A stretch of DNA of 64,000 nt from Antrodiella citrinella (GCA_004802725.1 SGPM01000036.1:1371-65370), one strand, 5' to 3'; counted from the first letter of the stretch, positions 1 through 14,499 are shown. The notes: generated by a model not told the origin, from the letters alone. Translations and numbers: made by a program.

Positions 1-594
1 GTNANANCGGAAGNTTGNAANNTGGGTGAAAAGAGAGCGTGCGTGCACCAAGTCGCGCGAGTTATATAGAAATAGGCCCGATTGCTTTCGAGAGAATAGG
101 TATAATCTCATCGAGCCATTTGCACCACTATGAAGACATGGCAGTACATGGCAAGTGGTGAAGTGAAACATCAGAGTGTCGTCGTAAGCGACTTTAGTAA
201 GCATGTACGGACGACCGATCGATCCCTTCCACGCTTTTATTTATTATTATAAGATATATTAGGTGGCAGGTGGGTTATTTATGTAACTCAATTCACGAGA
301 CGTTGGGCATCGCTGTAAATTTGGCATACGATTCGTAATATGGATCGAATGTCACGGCTCTTCAGGAGAATCTATATGTATTCCATTTTGTCGTCACACT
401 CATCCGTTCGCTNNTCGCGCCTTTGTCCTTTGATTCGACTAGCTCGGCCTCTGCGCGCTACAGCGACTAGCGTAGTAGTGTACTCCGAGTCAGGCTATGA
501 CTACTGATAGTAGCTTTCAGTATCGTGTTTCTAACGACAACGACAATCAACGATCTGTAAAGGCGTTGAACGAAGCATCAATTCAATTCAATAT
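1..594. other. Left-end intergenic sequence
   Basis: Contains several Ns in the first 25 bases and two more near 412, so the assembly is weak here. No open frame with recognisable protein content was seen on either strand. From about 595 onward the sequence belongs to the duplicated aldo/keto reductase segment. Confidence 0.5.
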
Positions 595-2210
595 CTGCAT
601 GTGGTATGGTTGGTACACGAACTTCGAAGAATCGACTTCTACATTAGAGAGCAGGTGTATCGGCATAAGAAAGATGCATAAACTGAGCAGGGTTTCTGTC
701 TCCGTGGGTCTTATCGGCCACCTCTGCACCTTTGCGCACTGCTGCGATGTCGTCGGAAGTGAGTTTGAGCTTGAGTGCGCCCAAGTTCTCTGTGAGGTAC
801 TGTAAACGAACGAAAGTTATCAATTCGTCCTCTTGAATAATATCTGAGATCCAGACAAACCTTGACTTTGCTGGTGCCCGGAATCGGGATGATATCATCG
901 CCCTGCGCGAGCAGCCATGCAAGAGCGACTTGACCCGCTGTCGCGTCGTGCTTCTCGCCGATCTGCTTCAGCTCAGCAGCGAGGTTGAGGATGTTGGGGA
1001 AGTTTTCGGCGGAGTAGCTCGGGAGCGCGCGGCGCAAATCTGTCTCCTCGAAATCCTCAAGACCTTTCTGCAAACCAAATCGCTTTGAGTCAACTTTTTG
1101 CGATCAATGAGACGACGAAGGCACGCACGTATTGTCCCGTGAGGACACCGCGTCCCAAAGGCGAGTACGCCACGATCGTGATCCCAAGCTCTCGCGCGAC
1201 TTTGAGCAACCCGGTCTGCTCGCTCTCGATGTCGAGTGCGAAGGGAGAGTACTCGATCTGAACAGCGCTGATGGGGTGGATGGCATGTGCACGTCGGAGC
1301 GTCGAAGCGGAGCATTCAGACAAGCCGATATATCTGATCTTGCCTGCTCTGTGGTCATCATAAATTACTGAGAGGTGTGCGTTAGGTTTTGGGAGGGTGC
1401 GGGCTTACTTGACGGCTTCTGACATGGCACCTACGGTAAGCTCGATGGGAACTGTTGGATCAGGCCTATCCATAGTATGAACGACGTGCCTCTTTCTAAG
1501 ACTAGAAGGACGAAGACATACCTGTGCAAATAGTATAAATCGATCTGATCGACACCGAGCCTTCTCAAGCTCTTGTTTATTGCCTCGTGCGTATATGCAG
1601 GATCGCCGTTGACGATGCGGTCTGGCGAAAGGAAGAAACCAAACTTGCTGGCTAAAAAAATCTCCGAACGTTTGCCTGTACGTTTGAACCTGTCACCGCC
1701 ATTGGTTATCAGTCCCAAATCCATACTTTAACAGCACAGGAAGCAAAAAAGGTTACACTTACCAGGCACCGAGGAGGTCTTCGCTGTCACCGTAGACATT
1801 TGCAGTATCCCACAAGGTGCAGCCTTGCTCGTACACGGCATCGATGACCTGTGGGGAAAGACTTCGTGAGCATCAGACCAAATGAAGGGCAAACACGAGT
1901 GCAAACCTTGAATCGCTCCTCATCGGGACCAGGTTTCGAGTAGGCAGAAGACAAGCCCATCGCGCCCCAGCCGATGGCGGACACCAGATCATTGCCGATC
2001 TTGCGTTTGGGGAGCTGAGGAGGCATTCTTGCAGAGGTATAACTTGGGTAGTAGGAGTAATCGGTGAAATCGAGTAGATCAGGCTGGTCGAGACGAATGC
2101 TGTCTCGAAGGCTCGTACCCACATTTTATAACGGAGATCATGCTCGGCACCATGCACATTGATGTATACGCGTCGAGTGCCGCGAGCGAGAGCAGATGTT
2201 CGCGGCTTGG
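595..2210 (-). repeat. Inverted segmental duplication, copy 1 (aldo/keto reductase)
   Basis: This segment, read on the minus strand, matches 35255-36880 read on the plus strand. The match includes exons, at least the first intron, about 180 bp upstream of the start codon and roughly 50 bp downstream of the stop codon. Upstream sequence shared by both copies encodes, in a chance frame, the same string SLAALDAYTS and, further on, GYEPSRQHSSRPA. High intron identity indicates a recent event. Ends were judged by eye. Confidence 0.8.
644..2026 (-). CDS. Aldo/keto reductase, copy 1
   Basis: NAD(P)H-dependent aldehyde/ketone reductase of the aldo/keto reductase superfamily, cytosolic by absence of any targeting signal. 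It looks closest to the AKR13 (yakc-like) group. The product starts [20 protein letters not shown] and has six or seven exons. The family catalytic tetrad is visible: Asp in LWDT, Tyr in the following [11 protein letters not shown], Lys in LASKFGFF and His in DLYYLHR. The C-terminal part carries GRGVLTGQY and IIPIPGTSK, the latter a cofactor-binding loop. The frame reads to the stop with no visible lesion, so it is probably functional. It is an inverted paralogue of 35450-36828, and the two differ at scattered residues (for example LSYADTPAL against FAYANTPPL at the end). The substrate is unknown. Confidence 0.85.
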
Positions 2211-2979
2211 TCTGCCCGTGTTAGCCGCGAAATCTGTGAGAATGGGGCAGCCACTGATCATGAGGCTATCCCGGCAATAGCAAGCGTTGCTCGCTGAAGC
2301 AAACAGCTCGTGAGATAGATTGAGATCTTTGTCTGAGAACGGTAAAGCCGGTAAAGAGGTCGGAATATAGAAGATCGAGTCGGCCGAGCGCTGTACGGAT
2401 TATGTTGCGCGAGCGCCCATACAAAGAGCGAGGACACTTGTCATGTTTTACGCACCCCGCACGCAATCGTGGTCTGGTCAAATCTCACTTGCAGCAAGGA
2501 AATTGAAGGAATAGCATGTCCGGGTAATGACGATGAGCTATTCGAAGCTTAATTTGGAGCACCGTGCAGCCTTGCTGTTCTGTCGTGCGTCGTGGCCCAG
2601 CTGTAGGTAACGTACCCCGGAACGGTCATCAGTATATCCCACAAACAACCCACAAATACAGCAAGTGCCAGAGAGATCGGAGATCATGCGAAACGAAGAG
2701 ACCAGGTACGTACCGACAGAGAAAGGGATGATCGAGGATCGTTGCGTCGTTGAAATGGGAGGCGACGCTTGTGTTCTACGCTGGCCGACGAGTTGTCTCC
2801 TAAGTAGCCTGTACTAAGTGACTAAATAAGCTGTTGGGCATTGCTGTAAAGTCATCTTTTCATGCCAGTGAGAATATATACCACATGCGTGTCGATTCAC
2901 TGGGGGCTGATGAGCTACTTTCCAGGCCTCTGAGTCAATCGCATACTCTTCCGTATCCAGTCCGTCAACTTCTTCCTCA
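2211..2979. other. Intergenic, no gene seen
   Basis: Lies between the upstream flank of the aldo/keto reductase and the 3' end of the RHS/Crinkler-like gene. Only short unconvincing frames occur and no repeat or RNA gene was recognised. Confidence 0.5.
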
Positions 2980-4370
2980 TCAGTCTGCCACTGCACCGGA
3001 GGCCGCTTCTTCATCGTCTGCTTCCGCCTAAAGGACATATAGTTCGAGTCAACTCATGCACCTCAAAGAAATTGACGACATACCAGTTTTTGCATCAGCG
3101 ATTTGAATTCTTGTCCAATATGTAGCCAGCCCACATCCACCGATGGGTATCCAGCACCGAGCGCGAGACTCTTCTGGTCGGCTGTTTTCCGACCCTGCTC
3201 GTCAGGCGTGACATAGATGAGGGACCAGTCCTTCGGCATTGGTACTTGATTCGTCGTCGGCTGCGAGGCCTTGGTAAAGGCTTCGAGGACAGATCGGACA
3301 CTGCTATGTTTCAAAATATGTTTCTTGGCGACTGTCATCTGCAGAATCGCCACATTGTTCCGGTTGTCGCTAACAACGAAGACGTCCAGGAAATTAAGTC
3401 CAACCCGGGAAACATAGATGATGTTGTCCTTTGGATAGAAAGATACAGTCTTGTCGAACAGCTCTGAGACAAGACTGAGCCCAGGAGCAAGGTAGAAGGC
3501 GGGGATATCAGCGCTTCGATTTGTGTGAACAGCCACCGGAGAGTCTAGACAGAGTAAAGAATCGATTGCAAGGACTTCGAAGGCATAACCCCATATTTGA
3601 GGTATCGGTCGCAGAAAGGCATCCAGTTCGCAGCGTTCTTTGAGGGCCTGTTGTCGGAAGGCTTTCACGAGGACTTTGCGCAAGAGATAAGTCGGAACGT
3701 GGTATGAGAGAATTGGCATCCAAACGGTAGGATTTGCGATAGGGTGGTAGAGCCGAAAAGATGAGGTGGAAACTCTCCGATTGAACTCTACGGAGCACAT
3801 CCCCGTGTCCGAGTGAGGCAGTCAACTGCCTTCAGATGGTCGGCGAAGTCAGCCTGAGGTTGACCCGTCTTCTTCTTCCCAGCAAAGATATCGCATAATC
3901 GCGGAGACGGGCCTAGAAGCTGGAATATTTCTATGGGGTGTAGCAATCATCCAGAACTTCGAGCCAACGAGCCGACCCTGTTGATTCCCGCAGTTTCCTG
4001 TATAGACAAAGCGTCAAAATCAACGACGTAGCATAGCTAGTATTAAGTACGCTCACTGTAAGTGGTTGATTTCGCTCAAGGTCCACACGGGCATGTGCCA
4101 AAAGTTTGCATTCAACTGTTTCGTCCCCTCCGTCCACATTGTTGGATTGGGAGATGATGTCGCCTGGACAACGTACCCGCTGCTAATGTACCCGCAGAAA
4201 AGAGGAGGCAGCTCGCCAAGGTGACAGGCGGCAGCGTCTACGAGAATGAGAGTGTCTTCTGGGATGTGGTCGTTTGGACATGCGCGAATGTCAAGAGAGG
4301 ACTTGACGTCCGCTAGAGTAGATGAAAGATCCGAGTTTTGTGCGGAGGACTGCTGGTATATCGTCTATGA
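2980..4370 (-). CDS. RHS/Crinkler-like P-loop protein, partial or degraded
   Basis: The minus strand encodes pieces that resemble the large fungal family annotated as RHS-repeat or Crinkler-like P-loop ATPases. An exon at about 4055-4370 contains EDTLILVDAA, a Walker-B-like strand, then SGYVVQATSSPNP and FWHMPVWTLSEINHL, patterns I associate with this family. After an intron (gtgagc...acag), reading continues in GPSPRLCDIFAGKKKTG. The large C-terminal block at 3063-3800 includes SFYPKDNIIYVSR and MPKDWSLIYVTPDEQG and is probably joined to a short last exon ending SGAVAD. Around 3810 the frame changes with a stop and no convincing splice pair, and no Walker A motif or start codon was found upstream. 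I therefore think the locus is truncated or broken, but an unrecognised exon could rescue it. The function is unknown; the family is expanded in many Agaricomycetes. Confidence 0.5.
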
Positions 4371-5085
4371 GGGCTCGCTTGAAAGCGTAGAGCAAGAAAA
4401 TGTTTTGCCTGTGAAAATGCTCAACAGCAGTGTCTTATTTCAATAACGATTATCGTACCTGAGGTCTGCACGACGACGGAGAGTCCACGAGGAGCATTAG
4501 AAGGCACGTAGTTCTCTCTGCGATCTACCATCGTCTCGCATTAATTTGGTATGTATGCGATGAGGAGAGAGCACAAAATACGAGGGAGAGAACAGGCAAG
4601 TTCAGTGGCGGCATGATTCAGACGCCGCCTCCGGACTTTGAACATTCGTCGCGAGTGCTCGACTCTCCACGCCGCAGTCACTGGCACTAACAGTCACTGG
4701 CACTAAGTACTAGTATCACTGAACAAACGGAATTGGTGGAAGCCTCGAGCTCTGGGGTAAAATGTGAAGCTTTACATGTCGCGGGGAAACTAAACGAATA
4801 TTCTCAGTGCTCTCCTATGTATATCGAGCCATCCACGCTGTGACCTATTAATCATCACCAATGTGAATCCGCAATGCATTTTTATACGCATCCGTCAAGA
4901 CTGAGATCTGAATACACGCTGAACGTTCAGCGATTCTATAAAATGGGAACATTACTACTGATCACCAATACCAACATCATGGATAACAGGGACCAGTATT
5001 CTAAGGGTGGCGGCATACTAGTTCGTCACAAACCAACATAGAAAACATCGTGAAGCGAGGGAGTCGAAAGGGTCCTGAGAGATTC
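4371..5085. other. Intergenic, with a 16-bp direct repeat
   Basis: No gene recognised. A 16-bp unit AGTCACTGGCACTAA(C/G) occurs twice in tandem at 4676-4707. The right part is presumably the 3' untranslated region of the helicase gene. Confidence 0.45.
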
Positions 5086-7893
<2,808 letters not shown>

Positions 7894-8769
7894 TGTAGAA
7901 AAAGCGTAAAGGGGACTAGACGTAAAAAGGCAAAATCTATGAGCGAGAGTCGAATGCGAAGACAAAGACGGAATGAAGGGGCTCGAGATTCGACGAGAAT
8001 GTGGGGGAGATGAAGAGAATGCGAGGCGAAGGCGAGGCGCAGATACATGCGAAAAATTGCGATATTGATGCCGATGAGTGCCGCCAAGCCGAATCTCGGC
8101 AAACCGCCCACACTAGTACTATGTACTACTTACTGTGTTGGCGAGTCTAGCTGCTGGTCACTTTGAAACTCTATACGTCGACTATCCAACAGCGTATGAA
8201 AGCGCAGACACAATGAGGGATATGTACATTGAGACGACAAACGATTGATATATACTATGTTTTGACCACTGACACGCGAGAATGTCCGCCCATGCGCGAA
8301 GGTGGGAGATACAAGATGAATTTGAACACGAATTCGCAGGTGCGTAGCCTGCAACTACCTGCAGGAAATGGACATAACCCTTCATGGAGCGATGCCTTGG
8401 GGGTTCCTTCCCAGGTACCCGAGGTTGACGAGACACTGGTCAAACTACGGTCAGCGGGATGAACTCAACCGATCAAGTGGCAGAAGTGTCTGAGGTAAAG
8501 TGGGAACTGAGCTGATCCTTGCGCCGTGAAGGGCGACCGACAACCCACTAAAGTCAGATTTCTCAGGCCTCGAGCGACGACGATAGAGGAAGAATGCGGG
8601 CAAAAAAGCAGAGCGGACAACTCACACCACCGTATGACGCTGTTGTTGCTCAGTTCTACCAGGCGTGGTCTCTATACGTATGGCACGGCTGTGGGTAGTC
8701 AAGATCTGGTAGTAACGTATGTGACGAAGAGCTCGTACCTATGAACAATGAAGAAAAGTGCAGATTCCA
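7894..8769. other. Intergenic, DBP2 5' region
   Basis: Holds the presumed promoter and 5' leader of the helicase gene on the minus strand and the 3' flank of the gene beyond. Frames in it are short and unconvincing. Confidence 0.45.
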
Positions 8770-10019
8770 TCAGGTCAACGCGGGGAATGTACCATCCCAG
8801 TCGTTGTCGTCATACACGACCTGCCGGTGTTTCTTCGTCGGCGGACCATGAGGTGTCGATCTCGCGATAAGGTCAAGACGGGTCGCAGTTCTAGTTCGGC
8901 CGCCAGTGCGGTCTCCTATGAATGTCCATGAGTACCATGGACGTGTCAGGGTGAACCTCAGACTCACCTATATTGGAGGCAGGTTCAATGAAATCTGAAG
9001 GCTCGACGAATCGATACCAGTCCAAAGTCAGATAGCTCCGGTCGCTTTTTGGCGGCGGAGGTTTCGGGTCAACGAAACATGAGTCTACATGACTTGACAT
9101 AAGCGGTGAAGTTCGCGAAGCAGCCATAGTACTCACTTTGTTCTAAGCGGGGCCGATTCTTGGGGTACAGAACAAGTAGTCGTTGCTTGATGTTCTCAAG
9201 TTGCCTGTGCAAAGTATGTCAACCCAGAAAATCTTCTGTGTATTAATCAGAGTGAAGAGTGACGTACTCTGGTTTGAATACACCGAATGCATCCATTGCG
9301 CTAAGAATAAGCTCACAGTTGATATAACCATGTCGATTCTGCATGCTATCTTCTCCCTTAGGGAGCATAGCAGCAGAGACAGCCAGCATCTCATAAAGAC
9401 GGTTCGTTGCAGCTCGCGTTAGTGCGCGGACGTTGACCGGAGTAAGAATCTCGTCGAACGTGTATTCCTCCTCCTGCTCTTCCGCGTCCTCATCTTCTGA
9501 CTCGACGTCAGGGTTCCGACTTGCTTCTGCTTCGCTAGCCCGAATATGCTGCAAGGCATCCCGAGCGATGATTCGGATCTCTTCATCGAGAGGCCATTCG
9601 GGTGTGTAGACCTCGCTCGGAACCAGAGGCCATTTCGTCCAGGTGTCTCGGGCAGTGGCAGGTGCACGAGATTTTCGCTTCTGACTAGGACGAGATGTCG
9701 AATGTGACGATGAGGCGACAGGTTCTTCTGCATCTCCAGCCGTCACTCCTTCGGAGGTCTCACTAGCAACGTATTCATTTCTCGAGTTAGCGCCTCCGCG
9801 TGCATTGTCGTTGACAACCTCTTCGTCCGCGTCCTCGTCCTCGTCGTCTTCATAACCTTCCCCACCTTGAGCGGCAGAACGTTGCTTGCTTCGTGGATCC
9901 AAGTGAATAAGTTGTGAGGTCAAGTCAAGTGTCGCCGTAGTCCTGAGCGCCCTGAGCAGAGACGAATACTCTGAGAGTTCAGAATGGATACCCTTTGCGA
10001 CGCGCTTGCGTTTGCCCAT
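8770..10019 (-). CDS. Acidic nuclear protein, possibly RNA polymerase I factor Rrn5-like
   Basis: Start chosen at the ATG of MGKRKRVAKG. The frame is open further upstream but has no ATG there, and a separate upstream ATG (10190 region) would need an extra intron. Features: a basic start, an Asp/Glu-rich stretch (YEDDEDEDADEE), the block WTKWPLVPSEVYTPEWPLDE, a second acidic stretch, then a helical region TFDEILTPVNVRALTRAATN to INCELILSAMDAFGVF. Exons after 9250 give ENIKQRLLVLYPKNRPRLEQ and a tail ending NDWDGTFPALT, with two normal introns near 9090 and 8950. The WPL...PEW block followed by a histone-fold-like helix region reminds me of Rrn5, a subunit of the RNA polymerase I upstream activating factor. 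This is a weak recollection, and it could instead be an unrelated nuclear protein. Confidence 0.6.
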
Positions 10020-11039
10020 CTGCGGTCTCTTGCTCGGCGACGGTGAGGACGAAGGCAACAGCGGCGACTCGGACGAGATACTACTAGTACTACTAATAGT
10101 ACTATTGCATGGACCAGCGCGCGTCTGATGGCGGGAGCGGACCGAAGCCTGGGAGTGTCGGGTAACCAAACGAGGGAACTGCTGACATAATCAGAACTGT
10201 ACAGTACCAGATCAGCCCCCCTTTTATGCCCCGCCAGCCGCTGCGTTTATACTTTCGTCTATTTCTCTCTGCCACACGACATGTGCGTATGACAGCTCGC
10301 GATCCCAGTTGTACATTGGCAATGGCACTGATATCCGGTATCACTCTTACAGAGTCATCATGAGAGAGAAGTGGAAAAAGAAGAGATCCCGCAGACTCCG
10401 GAGGAAACGCCGAAAAATGAGGGCCCGCTCTAGTGCGTATTTGCTTTTTCAAAAAACATCCCGGCGTTGACCAATCTCGTTCCGCAGAGTAAAATGTTCA
10501 ACGCAACTGCTAGGTTGCACGGGCCGGCACCACAAAAAGACTAGTAGGCGAGAGTCCACTGACACTCTCATTCCTCCGACTCTCTGTTTCGCTATTTCTT
10601 CGAGTCAGCATCCCGCTTCGTTGCTCGTTGCGCTCTGGGTTCTGGGAGCGCTACACCTGTTGCCGACCCCGTCAATCTTGTTGGAGTAGTCTGTTGAACG
10701 TTCGATTCAGACGATGTATTTCTGTTTTGCAAGCAATGAATCGACGTGATTTTGCATGTACATTCTACTCGTGTGATCAGTTGTGTGGGCTGAAAAACAT
10801 CCGAAAGATGGGAGATATTATCGCCGTCTCAATGCGCACGGCGAGTAGACGGTGTTGTTGGTTGCGACGTTAGTGAACGACTTCAAGTTGATTTGCAACC
10901 GTGGAGCTCTCGAGTCTCAACCCTTTTATTCGTTCTATCACTCTACGATTTCCAACCTAAGTAATCTCGGTCAACCTTCGTCCTACTATACATCCGTTCA
11001 CACGGGGGGGTATGGTTGGACGTACAACTTCTACTCTAA
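10020..11039. other. Intergenic, no gene seen
   Basis: About 1 kb. A short TAC/AGTACT-rich stretch lies at 10080-10105. No convincing protein frame. The right edge meets the decayed fourth copy of the exon repeat. Confidence 0.45.
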
Positions 11040-11644
11040 GTCATCCAACCTCCTGAGGTGCTCGCGACTCGGAGGAGCCTGTGGTCTAATGAACGGGTTC
11101 ATCGAGCCACCTCACTCAGGAGGGTTCTCTTGCGGGCGGCGGAAAGTACTAGAATCGGATTCCACGTCAACTCGGGCCGTAGACATCACAAACAACATAG
11201 ACACATACCGTCTTCTGTGTCATTACGAGATCGACAAAACGGGACCATCATCGGACTCCTCCCGAGAGGGTTCTCTTGGGGGCGTCGGAAAGCGCTGAAA
11301 TTGGAGGTCAGCGATCAAGTAATAGCAGAATCAGGCGAGTACAGCATACCGTGCTGACAGTCCTTCGTCTTCTCTGGCGAGGAGCTCACCTGTGTACTCT
11401 CGAGGAGTCTGAGGCCTGAATAATGGGCTCATGGGAGCACGCCCACGAGGGTTCTCCTGTGGACCCCGGAAGACACTAATCCTGAGATGAGCGGTCTAGA
11501 GGCTGGTGACAAACGCGTGAAGCATACCGCGTCAATAGCTCGTTCTCTTCCCTGGCTAGGGGCTCTTCTGAATATTCACGAGGTCCGACGAACGACATAG
11601 GGCCATGTCTCCGAGGAGGGGTCTCTTGTGGACGACGGAAGGCA
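11040..11644 (-). repeat. Tandem exon-intron repeats, four units
   Basis: On the minus strand, near-identical units start at 11644, 11475, 11294 and 11148 (spacings 169, 181 and 146). Each begins just after an intron acceptor with (T/C)...CTTTCCG or ...CTTCCG and continues CACAGGAGAACCCT-like sequence. The first three end at a donor reading CG followed by gtatg. The fourth unit has no clear donor and is decayed. Exons 2 and 3 are 117 and 126 nt, both multiples of three and in the same phase. Confidence 0.8.
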
Positions 11645-11814
11645 CTATGGTTAGCGTCAGAGACCCGGTAAACTTTAACAGTGATAACAGGTAGGAAGAT
11701 GTACCGTGCTAGTGGCAGCTCGTCGCCGCGCCCTTCGAGGATAAATAAGGGCATTGGCATGGCCATGGTCGACGCGACAAGGGCAAAAAGGACAGCAGCA
11801 AAAGAGTACGTCAT
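11099..11814 (-). CDS. Small secreted protein made of repeated exons
   Basis: Predicted 162-residue protein in five exons (11814-11705, 11644-11528, 11475-11350, 11294-11209, 11148-11099). Exon 1 encodes a signal peptide MTYSFAAVLFALVASTMA. Exons 2 and 3 each encode a module of about 40 residues: FRRPQETPPRR, then PM-(S/x)-F, PREYSEEPLAREENELLTR in one copy, and FRGPQENP, PREYTGELLAREDEGLSAR in the other. Exon 4 encodes a shortened module (FRRPQENPLGR) and changes phase, so exon 5 ends the protein soon after. The modules are rich in Pro and Arg and contain no Cys. No family was recognised. It might be a precursor of secreted peptides, but the RR pairs are often followed by Pro, which Kex2-type proteases dislike. 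Divergent from RSC7. Confidence 0.65.
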
Positions 11815-12295
11815 GTTTTATAATGATATGGATGGAAGGAGTCTTGGGATATAGTTTTGTCGTTAGGAAAGTCACCGTGAGTGCAGTGATGCAGTGATTG
11901 AAATTTGAACATTGTGAATCGTTGAATCAGAATCTTGATGCAAGTATCGAGTTCACTGATAACGGATTAAAAATCTTTCGACTGGACACCAAATGACAGC
12001 GAAATGAATCAGATCACAAAATACGTGCAGAGACGAACGAACTCACCGATAGAAGTATTAGTAGGCGCTTGTGGGCGTCGAGCACGTGACCGTATGTTGT
12101 GACAGAATAACAATTGTCACAACGTCACCGAGCGTTTGCACGACGCGTCGAGATTCGAAAGTCGCGTTCAACCGATCCACTCAAATTGGAAACACAGTAT
12201 CATCTTTCGACATTGTTGTGCTGTTTGTCTTCCACACTCTTTCACTTACTCTGCAACTTGTTACTGACACAAAAGCTTCTCAAAGACATCTGGCA
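11815..12295. promoter_or_regulatory. Divergent intergenic region (secreted repeat protein / RSC7)
   Basis: 481 bp between two start codons that point away from each other. It must hold both promoters and 5' leaders. A frame open on the plus strand from 12071 runs into RSC7, but its extra N-terminal residues look like translated leader. Confidence 0.5.
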
Positions 12296-14312
12296 ATGGC
12301 ACCCAATACCCCGAGATCCACTGGCAAAATCATCATCAAACCCCTCATGTCGCGGCACACTTCCGGGGTCGCTGGGAGCAGCTCTGGTACGACAAGTCGC
12401 GGAGCGCGAGGACGCGGACGGGGGAAAGGCCGAGCCCGGGGCAAAATGCCTGCTCTGACGCTACACGACCCCTCCGAGGACGACGATGAGGGCAGTGAAG
12501 ACGAGACGAGACCAGCGGACCTAGACACCGAAGCAGAAGAGGCCGACGACCTGGGTCTGACGAGGGACGCGAGCTCGAGTGCGCTGCCTTCTGTCTCGCA
12601 GACTCCTGCTGCGGATAACGACGACCTCGACCCTGAGGACGGGAACGACAATGAGAACACGGATATTGACGTGGACGAACCGGAAGGAATGGAGAATGCT
12701 GGAACGCCGTCGATTATAGATGACGACCCTAATGACGCTAATGCGATGGAGATCATGACATCCCGACGCGGACGTGGACGTGGGAGGGGGAGGGGACGCG
12801 GAAGAGGGACTGGGACGCCTAGAGGAACAAGAGGTCGTGGGCGGGGCCGAGGGAGAGGCCGAGGACGAGGAAGGGGCTCGTTCACCATTACATTGCCTGG
12901 GAGAGGAGAGGATGGGGATGAAAATGAGGAAGGTGTGCTCAATGAAGATGGAAGCGTGGAGCCACTGGGTGGGGGAAAGCCGTTCAAGTTGATCAACGGC
13001 CAGGCCTATGTGATTGAAGGAGATGAGTATGTCACTGAGGACGACCCCAAGGGGGACACCAAGATTGATGCGAATGGAGTGTTGCTCGGAGGTACGTGTC
13101 TTTTATCTCACTGAATGCATCTCAACTCTCGCTCGTCAGGTCGTAGATTCAAGGCTTCCACTTTCACCTTACCCAACCGCCACCCCTCTCGTCAATACAT
13201 GCTCGCCATAGATGCAGCACGTACATCCGGCTTCCGAGACTCCCTGTACTACTTCCGACGCAACCTGCTCGCCCTCAAGTTGAACGCTACACAAACGGAG
13301 AAAGACCGCCTCATCGAGGAAGGGAAACTTGGCTCACACCTCAGAACGCGTAGCGTGACACTCGTCACCGCACGCAGTGCATACAAGATGCACGGCGCGA
13401 AGATGATACTCGGTACGTCCACCACTACCTGCATTCATTGCTACGCGTAAGAGCAACATATAGCTTACACACATCCAATTCATAGACGGCAGATGGATCA
13501 CAGACGACTACTACGAAGAAAAAGTCCTTCCGACCCTCGCCGAGAAAAACGCAAAGCCCGGAGACCTCGTCGGCGAACTCCCCGACCCCTCCGGCGCGAC
13601 TGGCAGCGCATCCAACCTCGCTGCAGTAGCATCCAACCTGAACGCAGGTGCGGACCCACGGTCGGGGTCGCTGGGTATGTACCGCGCCGGAGGACCTACG
13701 ACGATCTTCGGAGGCTCGGGGTGGGGACCGTACAGCGATGGACCACTCAATGCTGTGCGGAAGAGCTACCTGAACCGCGAGGGGATAAACGAAGAGAACT
13801 GGATGTGGGTCGCGGCCAAGCGGACGGCGGACCAGGGCGAGGACTGGGCGAAGGTGAGGAGGGAGAACTTGAAGGTTCTTGGCGGGATCTTGGGGGAGAC
13901 GGCGAAGATGGGCGCGGAGAAGAGGGAGGCGGATGTGACGGTGGATATGGACGTCGATGGACAGGACGGTGCACACGAGACGAGTACAGACGCACATACG
14001 AGGAAGAAACGGAAGGTCGCGAAGGCGAAACCATCGTTCGACGATGGACCGTTGCCTCTAGGTGTATACGATCCGCAGACTGGAATTGTTTTGTGTAAGT
14101 TCGTTCATGCCTACGCTTGCAACTCTTCCTTATCTCGTGATTCGCTTCGCATAGACCGACAAGATACCCAACCAACCAATGCACGCTGGGAGGTGGTTCC
14201 TGATCCTGAACGCAAAAAGACCGTCCTAGGCGGAACGAAGGTGGGCAGCGGTGCTTGGGGGCTGGCGTGGGTCGACACAATCATGGAAGTGCCACCACCA
14301 CCGGTTCAGTAA
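12296..14312 (+). CDS. RSC7: RSC7/SWP82-family chromatin-remodelling subunit
   Basis: Subunit of RSC/SWI-SNF-type nucleosome remodelling complexes (yeast Rsc7/Npl6 and Swp82), nuclear. About 610 residues in four exons. The ATG at 12296 (MAPNTPRSTGK) gives the expected start. The N-terminal third is disordered: an RG-rich patch, an acidic stretch, and then a long Arg-Gly run at roughly residues 155-195. The conserved family region follows: AYVIEGDEYVTEDDPKGDTK, the block RRFKASTFTLPNRHPSRQYM, then IDAARTSGFRDSLYYFRRN, RSVTLVTARSAYKMHGAK and DGRWITDDYYEEKVL. These are near-diagnostic for RSC7/SWP82. The C-terminal half has GGSGWGPYSDGPLNAVRKSY and a KKRK nuclear-localisation-like patch, and ends VPPPPVQ. 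Confidence 0.92.
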
Positions 14313-14499
14313 TGTGGTGGTTCTGGTGTCATTGTTCTGCACGGTACCCTGGTGAAGGTGGGTGCTGTGATCATGATTGAGAGGGGGTGAATGTGTGTAC
14401 TGTATGAAGGCTCTAGGATATGTAATGTGTGTAATGCGTGTAATGCTACTTTAAATCCCTAATTTTGATATGCTGTGTTCCAGGAGTCTGCATGGGAAG

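Noticed and set aside
10628..10873. 81-residue Cys-containing plus-strand frame
   Set aside because: No start context, intron support or family resemblance; probably chance.
12280..12996. 238-residue minus-strand frame over RSC7
   Set aside because: Antisense of the RG- and acid-rich repeats of RSC7, with Pro/Arg/Ser composition only and no family content.
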